Below, piece after piece: positions 15,601 through 23,127 of a stretch of DNA of 23,127 nt. A program made the position numbers and the translations under genes. This stretch comes from DATGSF01 sp035302865 (GTDB lineage: Bacteria; Bacteroidota; Bacteroidia; Chitinophagales; Chitinophagaceae). Location: contig DATGSF010000192.1 in assembly GCA_035302865.1 (NCBI GenBank), positions 1-23,127 of the forward strand, written 5' to 3'. The notes under the pieces were generated by a model. That model did no database searches. It was not told the origin of the DNA and was given only the letters and a program-made list of their open reading frames with translations. Within the stretch, counting starts at the first letter, position 1. Each line of letters begins with the position of its first letter.

Positions 15601-16459
15601 CGAAGAGATAAATGAATTAGTGAATGTTTTATTACATAATTATAATATTAAGTATAATGAGGAGTTGGGTCGTCATAAAAGAGAAACATTTAACTTGTCT
15701 ATTGGAGATGAATTACCAACTGGCGTATTAAAATTAGCTAAAGTATATTTAGCAGTAAAACGTAAATTAAAAGTTGGTGATAAAATGGCTGGTCGTCACG
15801 GAAACAAAGGTATTGTTGCTAAAATTGTACGTGAAGAAGATATGCCATTCCTAGAAGACGGTACTCCAATGGATATAGTATTAAATCCATTAGGTGTTCC
15901 TTCTCGAATGAACTTAGGACAGATTTACGAAACTGTTTTGGGTTGGGCAGGTGAAAAATTAGGAATTAAATTTGCTACTCCAATTTTTGACGGTGCTACA
16001 CAAGAGGATGTTGCTGAACTGATTAAAGAAGCGGGATTACCTGAATTTGGTCATACACATTTATATGATGGAGAGACAGGAGAGCGTTTTGATCAAAAAG
16101 CTACAGTAGGAGTTGTGTACATGTTGAAACTTCACCATATGGTAGATGATAAGATGCATGCACGTTCTATTGGACCATACAGCTTGATAACACAACAACC
16201 TTTAGGAGGTAAAGCACAGTTTGGTGGTCAAAGATTTGGGGAAATGGAAGTTTGGGCTTTAGAGGCTTATGGTGCTTCTAACATTTTACAAGAATTGTTA
16301 ACTATTAAATCGGATGATATTAATGGTAGAGCAAAAGCTTATGAAGCAATTGTAAAAGGAGACAATATGCCAAAAGCTGGTATTCCAGAATCCTTCAATG
16401 TTTTAATCCATGAATTAAGAGGTCTTGGATTAGAGTTAACTTTTGATAACAAAAATTAA
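12641..16459 (+). CDS. rpoB: DNA-directed RNA polymerase subunit beta
   Basis: Beta subunit of RNA polymerase, forming the catalytic cleft with beta'. Its 1272 residues are normal for Bacteroidota. The rifampicin pocket (about 471-493: SQLSQFLDQTNPL, then EITHKRRVS) has wild-type residues at D478, H488 and S493, matching E. coli D516, H526 and S531, so a rifampicin-sensitive genotype is inferred. Other landmarks are ETPEGPNIGLI soon after the pocket, the catalytic-cleft motif KVGDKMAGRHGNKG at 1044-1057, and the C-terminal GGKAQFGGQRFGEMEVWALEA segment. A lysine/glutamate-rich, probably helical stretch at about 904-985 lies where many bacteria carry the beta SI2 insertion. rplKAJL, which normally precede rpoB, are not upstream; gldE is. 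The AUG has no Shine-Dalgarno sequence (TAGAAAAGTAAACT precedes it). Confidence 0.98.
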   Translation: MSKFKLNADGRLNFGSVKTNEDSVDLLSVQLESFMDFFQLETTPDKRNNEGLFKVFQDNFPISDTRNIFLLEFLDYFVDPPRYTIEQCIQRGLTYSVPLKAKLRLSCNDEEHIDFETIVQDVFLGNIPYMTPRGTFVINGAERVIVSQLHRSPGVFFGESTHPNGTKIYSARVIPFKGAWMEFATDINNVMYAYIDRKKKFPVTTLLRSIGYETDKDILDLFGIADEVKVEREALEANIGRKLAANVLRTWTEDFTDEDIGEVVSIERTEVVLDRDQELDEDNIELILDMGIESVFVQKEEMSGDYSIIYNTLNKDTSNSELEAVQLIYRQLRGSDAPDDETARGIIEKLFFSERRYDLGEVGRYKINRKLNLDVPLENKVLSKEDIIEIVKYLVRLSNGKAEVDDIDHLSNRRVRTVGEQLYAQFGVGLSRMARTIRERMNVRDNEVFTPIDLINARTLSSVINSFFGTSQLSQFLDQTNPLSEITHKRRVSALGPGGLSRERAGFEVRDVHYSHYGRLCTIETPEGPNIGLISTLCVHAKINDMGFIETPYHKVENGKVDLNSSRYLSAEEEDSLKIAQANTPISEDGKFLTDRIRSRQTDDFPILEQEEVEYMDIAPNQIVGLSASLIPFLEHDDANRALMGSNMQRQAVPLIRLDAPIVGTGLEGKAARDARIQIHAEGDGIIEYVDANEIHVRYDRTDTERLVSFEDDLKIYELTKYKKTNHNTNVNLNPAVRKGQKVKKGDFLTQGYATQNGELALGRNLKVAFMPWKGYNFEDAIVISEKVVKEDWFTSIHISEYEVQIRDTKLGEEELTSDIPNVSEEATKDLDENGIIRIGALVKEGDILIGKITPKGESDPTPEEKLLRAIFGDKAGDAKDASLKAPPSVEGVVIGKELFQRAKKDKMNKAQEKTALDKLDIEYQKNIEKLKTVLIEKLLVLLKNKESEGVRNTYGEPVVSQGGKFTKKVLESIDYQNVNPLGWTDDEEINELVNVLLHNYNIKYNEELGRHKRETFNLSIGDELPTGVLKLAKVYLAVKRKLKVGDKMAGRHGNKGIVAKIVREEDMPFLEDGTPMDIVLNPLGVPSRMNLGQIYETVLGWAGEKLGIKFATPIFDGATQEDVAELIKEAGLPEFGHTHLYDGETGERFDQKATVGVVYMLKLHHMVDDKMHARSIGPYSLITQQPLGGKAQFGGQRFGEMEVWALEAYGASNILQELLTIKSDDINGRAKAYEAIVKGDNMPKAGIPESFNVLIHELRGLGLELTFDNKN

Positions 16460-16466
16460 TTGATCT

Positions 16467-16512
16467 ATATCCCAATTCTTAGGATTAAGGCTTGGGGTAT
16501 GTTTTCATATTT
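16467..16512 (+). promoter_or_regulatory. Hairpin between rpoB and rpoC
   Basis: ATATCCCAA at 16467-16475 pairs with TTGGGGTAT at 16492-16500: nine consecutive pairs with one G-T wobble and a 16-base loop, followed by GTTTTCATATTT. It occupies most of the 68-base rpoB-rpoC gap. It resembles a weak terminator, but rpoC needs readthrough, so it may be a processing site or a partial attenuator. Confidence 0.5.
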
Positions 16513-16527
16513 AAAATTTAGCTAAAA

Positions 16528-19500
16528 ATGGCATTAAATAAAAATAATCGTCCTGCTGCAGGATTTGATAGAATCACGATAAGCTTAGCTTCGCCAGATA
16601 GCATCTTAAATAGATCTTATGGTGAAGTACTAAAACCTGAAACAGTAAATTACCGTACTTATAAACCGGAAAGAGATGGCTTGTTTTGCGAGAAAATTTT
16701 TGGTCCTGTTAAAGATTTTGAATGCTTCTGTGGTAAATATAAACGTATCCGCTATAAAGGGATAGTGTGTGATCGCTGTGGAGTTGAAGTAACAGAAAAA
16801 AAAGTGAGAAGAGAAAGAATGGGACACTTGAAATTAGTTGTTCCTATCGTGCATATCTGGTATTTTAGAAGCTTGCCAAATAAAATAGGTTATTTATTAG
16901 GTGTAAGCTCTAAAAAATTAGAAACCATTGTATATTATGAAAGATATGTAGTAGTTCAAGCTGGTGAAGCAGAAGAAATTATTCGACAAAAATTGAGCCT
17001 AAAGGAAAATGAAGATACCTATATGGCTTTATTGACGGAAGATGAGTATTTGGATATTCAAGACGCTTTATCAGATCAAAATCAATATTTACCTGATGAT
17101 GATCCTAATAAATTCATCGCACAAATGGGTGCTGAGGCAGTTCATAGCTTATTAAGTCGCTTGGATTTAGATGAACTTTCTTATAGCTTAAGAACAGCTG
17201 CAGCTAATGAAACTTCAAAACAAAGAAAACAAGATGCTTTAAAACGCTTAAGCGTTGTTGAAGCTTTTAGAGATGCAAATACTCGTATTGAAAACAGACC
17301 GGAATGGGCTGTAATGCAATATATTCCTATTATTCCACCTGAATTACGTCCATTAGTACCATTAGACGGTGGAAGATTCGCATCTTCAGATTTAAATGAT
17401 TTATATAGAAGAGTTATAATTCGTAATAATCGATTAAAACGTCTTTTAGAAATTCGCGCTCCAGAAGTAATCTTACGTAATGAAAAACGTATGTTACAAG
17501 AAGCGGTTGATTCCTTATTCGATAACTCTAGAAAGTCAAATGCTGTCAAAGCTGAAGGCGGAAGAGCATTGAAATCCTTATCGGATGTTCTAAAAGGGAA
17601 ACAAGGTCGTTTCCGTCAAAATTTATTGGGTAAACGTGTGGATTATTCAGGAAGATCTGTAATTGTAGTAGGTCCTGAACTAAAACTACATGAATGTGGA
17701 ATTCCTAAAGATATGGCAGCTGAATTATTCAAGCCTTTTATAATTCGAAAATTAATCGAAAGAGGTATTGTTAAAACAGTAAAATCTGCTAAAAAATTAG
17801 TGGAAAGAAAAGAAGCGGTAGTTTGGGATATTTTAGAAAATGTATTAAAAGGACATCCGGTTTTATTAAACCGTGCTCCAACACTTCACAGATTATCAAT
17901 TCAGGCTTTCCAGCCGAAAATGATTGAAGGGAAAGCAATTCAATTACATCCATTAGTATGTTCTGCATTTAACGCAGACTTTGATGGTGACCAAATGGCT
18001 GTACATGTTCCTTTAAGTAATGCTGCAATTTTAGAAGCGCAAATTTTAATGTTGGCTTCGCAAAATATTTTAAACCCACAAAACGGTACACCAATTACTT
18101 TACCTTCACAGGATATGGTTTTAGGCTTATATTATTTAACTAAAGCTAAAAAAACTACTGAATCGGTAAAAGTATTAGGTGAAGGAATGACTTTCTATAA
18201 CCAAGAGGAAGTAATTATTGCATATAATGAAGGTAGATTAGATAAACATGCTATAATTAAAGTTCGTGTTCCAATTAGACAAAAGGACGCTTCTTTAAAA
18301 ATAGAACTAATCGAAACTACTGTAGGTAGAGTAATCTTTAACCAAATAGTTCCAGAATCAAATGGTTACGTTAATCAATTATTGACGAAAAAAACCTTGA
18401 GGGAAGTTATTGGTAAAATATTGAAAAATACAAACTTGCCAGAAACAGTTGCTTTCTTAGATAATATTAAAGATCTAGGTTTTGAAGCAGCATATAAAGG
18501 TGGTTTATCATTTAGTTTAAACGATTTAATAATTCCAAATGTAAAAGAGAATTTATTAGAAACAGCACAAGAAGAAGTAGATGAAGTTTGGGATAACTAT
18601 AACATGGGATTAATCACAAATAATGAACGTTATAACCAAATAATTGATATTTGGTCAAGAGCAGACACTAGAGTTACAGAAACTTTAATTCATGAAATGG
18701 CTAATGATGACCAAGGATTCAATGCTATTTATATGATGTTGGATTCTGGTGCTCGTGGTAGTAAACAACAAGTTAAACAGTTAGCTGGTCTGAGAGGATT
18801 AATGGCTAAGCCTCGTCGTTCTGGTTCTACAGGTTCTGAAATTATTGAAAACCCGGTATTATCGAACTTTAAAGATGGCTTAAGTGTATTAGATTACTTT
18901 ATTTCTACACACGGGGCTAGAAAAGGTCTAGCTGATACTGCACTGAAAACTGCAGATGCTGGGTATTTAACGCGACGCTTAGTTGACGTTGCCCAAGATG
19001 TGGTTATTGTTGAAAAAGATTGTGAAACTCTTAGAGGTATTGAAATTTCAGCGTTAAAAGACAATGAGGATATTATAGAGCCTTTACATGATAGAATAGT
19101 AGGAAGAAATACTTTACATGCTGTTTATCATCCGCTAACTGGTGAAGTTATTATTGGAGAAGATAAATTGATCGATGAAGATATTGCTCAGGAAATTGAA
19201 GATGCAGGAATAGAAACTGTTGAAATTCGTTCAATTTTAACTTGTGAATCTAAAACAGGTTGCTGTGCTAAATGTTATGGTAAAAATTTAGCTACTGGAA
19301 TGCATGCTCAAAAAGGTGATGCAGTAGGTATTATTGCTGCTCAATCAATTGGGGAACCTGGTACACAGTTAACATTAAGAACTTTCCACGTTGGGGGTAC
19401 TGCAAACTCTGCTGCTACAGAGTCTTCTTTACTTGCTAAGCATGATGGTACTGTTCAATTTGATGGTTTGAGAACAACAAAAACTATCAATGAAGAAGGA

Positions 19501-20853
19501 GAAGAAGTGAATATTGTTATCGGACGTACAGGTGAATTAAGAGTGATAGATGTTGAAGAAGATAGATTATTAAACACGAATAATATTCCTTATGGTTCTA
19601 CTTTAAAAGTGAAGAATGGACAAAAAGTTAAAAAAGGTGATGTTATTTGTACTTGGGATCCGTTTAACGCAGTAATTATTGCTGAAGTGGATGGTATTAT
19701 CAACTTTGAAAATATTATTGATGGTGTTACTTTCCGTGAAGAAGCTGATGAACAAACAGGTCATAGAGAAAAGGTAATTATTGAAACAAAAGATAAAACG
19801 AAAATCCCTACTATCTTATTAGAAAATGAAGAAGAGGAAAAATCTTATAACTTACCTGTTGGTTCTCACTTAAATGTAGATATTGGAGATAAAGTTAAAG
19901 CAGGACAAGTAATCGTGAAAATTCCTCGTGTAATGGGTAGAAGTCGAGATATTACGGGTGGTTTACCGAGAGTAACAGAATTATTTGAAGCACGTAATCC
20001 ATCTAATCCAGCAGTAGTAGCTGAAATTGATGGGGTAGTAGCTTTCGGAGGAATTAAGAGAGGAAATAGAGAAATGATTGTAAAATCTAAAGATGGATTA
20101 ATTAAAAAATACTTAGTTCCATTATCGAGACAAATTACTGTTCAAGATGGTGACTTTGTAAAAGCAGGTAATCCTTTATCAGATGGTGCAATCACTCCAA
20201 GAGATATTTTAGCAATTAAAGGAATTAACGCAGTTCAAGAATATCTAGTAAATGAAATTCAAGAAGTATATCGTTTACAAGGGGTAGGAATTAACGATAA
20301 ACATATTGAAGTTATCGTTAGACAAATGATGCGTAAAGTACAAATTGTTGATCAGGGTGATAGTAAATTCCTTGAAGATGATATTATTACTAAACAAGAA
20401 TTCACTGAAGAGAATGATTGGTTGTATGATAAAAAAGTGGTTACTAATGCAGGTGATTCAGAAACATTTAGAGAAGGTCGCGTAGTTACTTTGAGAGAAA
20501 TTAGAGAAGAGAATAGTGCTTTAAAACGCTTAGATAAGGAATTAGTTGAATACAGAGATGCTGTTCCTGCTACTTCTACTTCGCTACTTTTAGGGATAAC
20601 GAAAGCTTCTTTGGGTACTAAGAGCTGGATTTCAGCTGCTTCTTTCCAGGAAACTACAAAGGTGTTATCTACTGCAGCAATTACAGGTAAAGCTGATGAC
20701 CTTGATGGTTTGAAAGAAAATGTAATTGTGGGTGGTTTAATCCCAGCGGGTACTGGTATGCCAGAATTCAAAGATATGATTGTAGGCTCTAAAGATGAAT
20801 ATGAATTACTTATCTCAAATAGAGAAGTCTTAGAATTTGATGAAGAAGAGTAA
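16528..20853 (+). CDS. rpoC: DNA-directed RNA polymerase subunit beta'
   Basis: Catalytic beta' subunit, 1441 residues. The N-terminal zinc site is C66, C68, C81 and C84 (CFCGKYKRIRYKGIVCDRC). The active-site NADFDGDQM is at 482-490 with Mg-binding Asp484, Asp486 and Asp488. The second zinc site is C832, C906, C913 and C916. The bridge helix and trigger loop regions are at AAQSIGEPGTQLTLRTFHVGG (ending at 957). A large insertion of about 180 residues (roughly 958-1140) sits inside the trigger loop before DITGGLPRVTELFEAR (1141 on). By position and size it corresponds to the SI3 sandwich-barrel insert known from E. coli. The C-terminal Ala/Thr-rich TSLLLGITKASL segment is conserved. Transcribed with rpoB; a strong terminator follows. 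Confidence 0.98.
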   Translation: MALNKNNRPAAGFDRITISLASPDSILNRSYGEVLKPETVNYRTYKPERDGLFCEKIFGPVKDFECFCGKYKRIRYKGIVCDRCGVEVTEKKVRRERMGHLKLVVPIVHIWYFRSLPNKIGYLLGVSSKKLETIVYYERYVVVQAGEAEEIIRQKLSLKENEDTYMALLTEDEYLDIQDALSDQNQYLPDDDPNKFIAQMGAEAVHSLLSRLDLDELSYSLRTAAANETSKQRKQDALKRLSVVEAFRDANTRIENRPEWAVMQYIPIIPPELRPLVPLDGGRFASSDLNDLYRRVIIRNNRLKRLLEIRAPEVILRNEKRMLQEAVDSLFDNSRKSNAVKAEGGRALKSLSDVLKGKQGRFRQNLLGKRVDYSGRSVIVVGPELKLHECGIPKDMAAELFKPFIIRKLIERGIVKTVKSAKKLVERKEAVVWDILENVLKGHPVLLNRAPTLHRLSIQAFQPKMIEGKAIQLHPLVCSAFNADFDGDQMAVHVPLSNAAILEAQILMLASQNILNPQNGTPITLPSQDMVLGLYYLTKAKKTTESVKVLGEGMTFYNQEEVIIAYNEGRLDKHAIIKVRVPIRQKDASLKIELIETTVGRVIFNQIVPESNGYVNQLLTKKTLREVIGKILKNTNLPETVAFLDNIKDLGFEAAYKGGLSFSLNDLIIPNVKENLLETAQEEVDEVWDNYNMGLITNNERYNQIIDIWSRADTRVTETLIHEMANDDQGFNAIYMMLDSGARGSKQQVKQLAGLRGLMAKPRRSGSTGSEIIENPVLSNFKDGLSVLDYFISTHGARKGLADTALKTADAGYLTRRLVDVAQDVVIVEKDCETLRGIEISALKDNEDIIEPLHDRIVGRNTLHAVYHPLTGEVIIGEDKLIDEDIAQEIEDAGIETVEIRSILTCESKTGCCAKCYGKNLATGMHAQKGDAVGIIAAQSIGEPGTQLTLRTFHVGGTANSAATESSLLAKHDGTVQFDGLRTTKTINEEGEEVNIVIGRTGELRVIDVEEDRLLNTNNIPYGSTLKVKNGQKVKKGDVICTWDPFNAVIIAEVDGIINFENIIDGVTFREEADEQTGHREKVIIETKDKTKIPTILLENEEEEKSYNLPVGSHLNVDIGDKVKAGQVIVKIPRVMGRSRDITGGLPRVTELFEARNPSNPAVVAEIDGVVAFGGIKRGNREMIVKSKDGLIKKYLVPLSRQITVQDGDFVKAGNPLSDGAITPRDILAIKGINAVQEYLVNEIQEVYRLQGVGINDKHIEVIVRQMMRKVQIVDQGDSKFLEDDIITKQEFTEENDWLYDKKVVTNAGDSETFREGRVVTLREIREENSALKRLDKELVEYRDAVPATSTSLLLGITKASLGTKSWISAASFQETTKVLSTAAITGKADDLDGLKENVIVGGLIPAGTGMPEFKDMIVGSKDEYELLISNREVLEFDEEE

Positions 20854-20880
20854 TCATTAATAAGTAATATGAAATCACAT

Positions 20881-20914
20881 AAAATGGCCTGATAGATATT
20901 TATCAGGCTATTTT
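20881..20914 (+). terminator. rpoC terminator, structurally bidirectional
   Basis: AAAATGGCCTGATA at 20881-20894 pairs with TATCAGGCTATTTT at 20901-20914: 14 pairs with one G-T wobble and the 6-base loop GATATT. The T-rich right arm serves rpoC; the A-rich left arm gives the same layout on the minus strand. It begins 28 bases after the rpoC stop. Confidence 0.85.
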
Positions 20915-21313
20915 GATTATAGTGGAGAAAAGTTGAAAAATATAAATTATGGCTTCTTTGTATTTTCAATAAGAAAAATTCTAAAATCACTCTAGTAATT
21001 TTCAATAATATTTTATTGGATAGTTTAATTCCGTCAAAAATAATTGATTTTATAACTTCTTTTTCTAAATTCCAAACAATCAATATTAACCATTGCAAAA
21101 ATGTAATAGTATATTAGTAATTGGTTAATAAAGAATTATAATAAAATCTTTTTAAATATGTTTAAGACACAATTTGAGATTTGTATTTTCATTTTCCTTG
21201 GATTTGTTTTTATATATAGCATATCGTCATAGAATCAAAGTAAGTAATGGATATGAAGTTCTAAACTATCTGAAATAAAACACATGAACCGTTCGCACTA
21301 GGATGCTGTTAAT
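20915..21313. other. Gene-free stretch between rpoC and lipA terminators
   Basis: About 400 AT-rich bases with no recognisable gene, tRNA, repeat or promoter of good quality. The only possible coding sequence is a 24-codon ORF at 21158-21232 on the plus strand (MFKTQFEICIFIFLGFVFIY then SISS), which would encode a single hydrophobic helix but has no supporting promoter or ribosome-binding evidence. Such ORFs arise easily in AT-rich DNA. Confidence 0.5.
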
Positions 21314-21349
21314 AAAAAAAAGCCCCATCAGATTATGATGAGACTTTTT
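21314..21349 (-). terminator. lipA terminator
   Basis: On the minus strand AAAAAGTCTCATCA (from 21349 to 21336) pairs with TGATGGGGCTTTTT (21330 to 21317) around a 5-base loop, with two G-T wobbles, and the T-run continues to 21314. On the plus strand those wobbles become C-A mismatches, so it should work mainly for lipA, whose stop is about 20 bases upstream. Confidence 0.8.
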
Positions 21350-21370
21350 ATTTTGTATAAATTCTCTTAA

Positions 21371-22315
21371 TTAACTAGCTAATTGTCCAGCTTTTTCTTT
21401 TTTCCACATATCATAACCTACACCAGGGTGTACGTGCCTTTCACTTCTGTAGGAGGAGCGAACCAAAGGACCACTTTCTACAAAGTCTAAGCCCATTTTA
21501 TAACCTTCTTCTCTATAAAATGCAAATTCATCAGGATGAACAAAACGTACTACTGGTAAATGCTTTGAAGTAGGTTGTAAGTATTGACCTATAGTTACAA
21601 CATCACAACCATGATCCTTTAAATCTTGTAAAGTTTGTAGCACTTCCTCCTTTTCTTCACCTAATCCCAGCATAATTCCACTTTTTGTTCGCATGCCGTT
21701 TTCCTTTAAATGTTGAATGACGGACAAGCTTCTATGGTATTTTGCTTGTATACGCACTTTTCTAGTGAGTCTTTCTACTGTTTCTACATTATGAGAAACA
21801 ACTTCTGGAGCAACTTCTATTATTTTATCTATATCTTCCTTAACCCCCTTAAAATCTGGAATTAAAGTTTCTAAAGTAGTTTCAGGATTTAAGGCTTTTA
21901 CTGCTTTTACTGTACTTGCCCAAACGCTAGCACCACCATCTTTCAATTCATCTCTATCTACAGAAGTTATAACAGCATGCTTTACTTCCATTAAATGTAT
22001 AGCTTCAGCAACTCTTTGAGGTTCATCATAATCTACTGGTAAAGGACGACCTGTTTGAACGGCACAAAAACCACAAGAACGTGTACAAATATTCCCTAAA
22101 ATCATGAAAGTAGCTGTTCCTTCTCCCCAGCATTCTCCCATATTAGGACAGTTTCCACTTTCACAAATAGTATGTAATTTATGTTTATCTACTAAACCTC
22201 GTACATGCTTATAACCTTTGCCTATTGGTAAACGTACACGTAACCAATCTGGCTTCTTAACTCTACCTTTGGCTGTATTAGTAGTAGTCGAGGAAATTAT
22301 AGGTAATTCTTTCAT
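21371..22315 (-). CDS. lipA: Lipoyl synthase
   Basis: Radical-SAM enzyme that inserts two sulfur atoms into protein-bound octanoyl groups to make lipoate for the 2-oxoacid dehydrogenases and glycine cleavage system. It has 314 residues. The auxiliary [4Fe-4S] cluster motif is C51-x4-C56-x5-C62 (CESGNCPNMGEC) and the radical-SAM motif is C77-x3-C81-x2-C84 (CTRSCGFC). The C-terminal RSSY at 286-289 supplies the serine ligand of the auxiliary cluster. Other conserved stretches include ITSVDRDELKDGGA and KSGIMLGLGE. lipB is not adjacent, so it must lie elsewhere or be replaced by a lipoate ligase route. The gene appears monocistronic, with its own promoter box and terminator. Confidence 0.98.
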   Translation of the reverse strand: MKELPIISSTTTNTAKGRVKKPDWLRVRLPIGKGYKHVRGLVDKHKLHTICESGNCPNMGECWGEGTATFMILGNICTRSCGFCAVQTGRPLPVDYDEPQRVAEAIHLMEVKHAVITSVDRDELKDGGASVWASTVKAVKALNPETTLETLIPDFKGVKEDIDKIIEVAPEVVSHNVETVERLTRKVRIQAKYHRSLSVIQHLKENGMRTKSGIMLGLGEEKEEVLQTLQDLKDHGCDVVTIGQYLQPTSKHLPVVRFVHPDEFAFYREEGYKMGLDFVESGPLVRSSYRSERHVHPGVGYDMWKKEKAGQLAS

Positions 22316-22352
22316 TATTATAATAATCTAAAACGATAAAAAATATTTAGTA

Positions 22353-22360
22353 CAAATCTA
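22353..22360 (-). promoter_or_regulatory. Probable lipA -7 box
   Basis: The minus strand reads TAGATTTG, matching TAnnTTTG exactly, 37 bases before the lipA ATG. The -33 position is AT-rich without a clear TTTG. Confidence 0.45.
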
Positions 22361-22472
22361 CAATTTTAGATTGAAATTTTAGCATAATCAAGACTTTAAA
22401 GTTTTTATAGCACTATTGTTGTTCTATATTATAAACCTATATCAAGAGAAAATTGAATTTCATAAATGAAGC

Positions 22473-22504
22473 TATTGTCAAATCCTTCATTTTATTTAAC
22501 TTTA
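22473..22504 (+). promoter_or_regulatory. Possible cinA promoter
   Basis: TATTG at 22473-22477 and TAACTTTA at 22497-22504 are separated by 19 bases, the right spacing for a Bacteroidota promoter, but both boxes carry mismatches to the consensus. The -7 box ends 28 bases before the cinA ATG. Confidence 0.3.
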
Positions 22505-22532
22505 CTACTTTCCTTTCTTTCAAATCTTAATT

Positions 22533-23127
22533 ATGAAAAATATTATCCTTATTTCTATTGGTGATGAACTTTTAAATGGTGATACATTAGATACAAATGC
22601 ACAATGGATTTCTGAAAAACTCAATAATTTTCCAGTTAAAATACATAGAAAGTATACAATCTTAGATGAAAAACAACCATTAATAGAGATATTGTCTCAA
22701 TATGTAGGAAAGATGGATCTGATATTAATGACTGGCGGTTTAGGTCCTACTGAGGATGATAAAACACAAGGGATTTTGGCTGATTTCTTTAAGAGTAAAA
22801 TAATTAAAAATGAAGAGATATATGAAAAATTAAAAGCCTACTTTATTAAAAGAAAAGGTTTTTATGAAGAGCATAATTTAGACCAAGCCTATGTTCCAGA
22901 TAATGCAAAAATTATTCCTAATAATTTAGGAACTGCATCAGGAACATGGTTTGAAAAAGACGGTACTATTGTTATTTCCTTGCCAGGAGTACCTTTTGAG
23001 ATGAAGGATATGATGAAGAAAACAGTTTTACCTGATTTAGAGAAATTATGGAAAACAAAAGAAGTGAAGTATACCAAACATGTATGGATAGTTGGAATAG
23101 GGGAAAGTGATTTGGCTAAAAAAATTG
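22533..23127 (+). CDS. cinA: CinA-family protein (competence/damage-inducible), C-terminus cut by window edge
   Basis: The frame opens at ATG 22533 and continues without a stop to the right edge (198 codons), so about half of a typical protein of roughly 410-420 residues is present. The N-terminal MoCF/COG1058 domain is clear: ISIGDELLNGDTLDTNAQWI (7-26), GGLGPTEDD at 68-76 and LPGVPFEMKDM at 150-160. Family members have NMN deamidase activity in the C-terminal domain and ADP-ribose pyrophosphatase activity in the N-terminal one; whether this protein has both cannot be told because the C-terminal part lies outside. It is divergent from lipA, 217 bases away. There is no Shine-Dalgarno sequence; the start is preceded by AAATCTTAATT. 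Confidence 0.92.
   Translation, partial: MKNIILISIGDELLNGDTLDTNAQWISEKLNNFPVKIHRKYTILDEKQPLIEILSQYVGKMDLILMTGGLGPTEDDKTQGILADFFKSKIIKNEEIYEKLKAYFIKRKGFYEEHNLDQAYVPDNAKIIPNNLGTASGTWFEKDGTIVISLPGVPFEMKDMMKKTVLPDLEKLWKTKEVKYTKHVWIVGIGESDLAKKI

Noticed and set aside
20352..21098. Minus-strand frame of 248 codons antisense to the rpoC 3' end and extending into the gap
   Set aside because: Two thirds of it is the shadow of rpoC; the rest is low-complexity I/L/N/K sequence crossing the rpoC terminator, with no signal or domain.
22889..23077. Minus-strand frame of 62 codons near the right edge
   Set aside because: Antisense to cinA, whose motifs are clear on the plus strand.
1..23127. Novel defence system, mobile element or biosynthetic cluster
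   Set aside because: Almost every gene is a recognisable housekeeping or phylum-typical gene; no integrase, transposase, toxin-antitoxin pair, CRISPR repeats or marked base-composition shift was seen.

Overview
The window is AT-rich chromosomal DNA from a member of the Bacteroidota. The evidence is the pairing of menG with porT (a type IX secretion gene), a GldE-type gliding protein gene, RpoB and RpoC of about 1270 and 1440 residues, TAnnTTTG-type -7 promoter boxes upstream of several genes, and A-rich start regions with almost no Shine-Dalgarno sequences. I cannot place it below phylum level. It is essentially a housekeeping region. I found no insertion sequence, phage gene, CRISPR array, tRNA or rRNA, and no convincing new multi-gene system.

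Layout, left to right. Bases 1-863 (minus strand) hold ung followed closely by the start of a secreted protein that runs off the left edge. Bases 956-2694 (plus) hold nadC and a diacylglycerol-kinase-like lipid kinase, overlapping by one base. Rpe (minus) converges on them, and both stop codons lie in a shared TTAA. Bases 3521-7057 (plus) hold dnaB, dtd, menG (ubiE) and porT, tightly spaced. Bases 7200-9899 (minus) hold an unnamed secreted Bacteroidota protein followed by recJ. From a very short divergent promoter region, mutY and gldE run on the plus strand (9957-12371). Next come rpoB and rpoC (12641-20853), with a clear promoter, a terminator-like hairpin in the rpoB leader, a second hairpin between rpoB and rpoC, and a strong terminator after rpoC. 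A gene-poor stretch of about 500 bases follows. Then come lipA (minus, with its own terminator) and the divergent start of cinA, cut by the right edge.

Functional themes: DNA repair and replication (ung, dnaB, recJ, mutY), transcription (rpoB, rpoC), cofactor metabolism (nadC for NAD, menG for menaquinone, lipA for lipoate), translation quality control (dtd), central carbon metabolism (rpe), lipid phosphorylation, and envelope functions typical of the phylum (porT, gldE, two secreted proteins of unknown role). The points most worth a second look are the two hairpins flanking rpoB, the absence of the rplKAJL ribosomal genes upstream of rpoB, the direct mutY-gldE junction, the SSB-like acidic tip on DnaB, and the back-to-back promoters at 9926-9943. 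Four genes (ung, nadC, dnaB, gldE) have in-frame TTG codons upstream of an ATG; I chose the ATG for three of them and left dnaB open.
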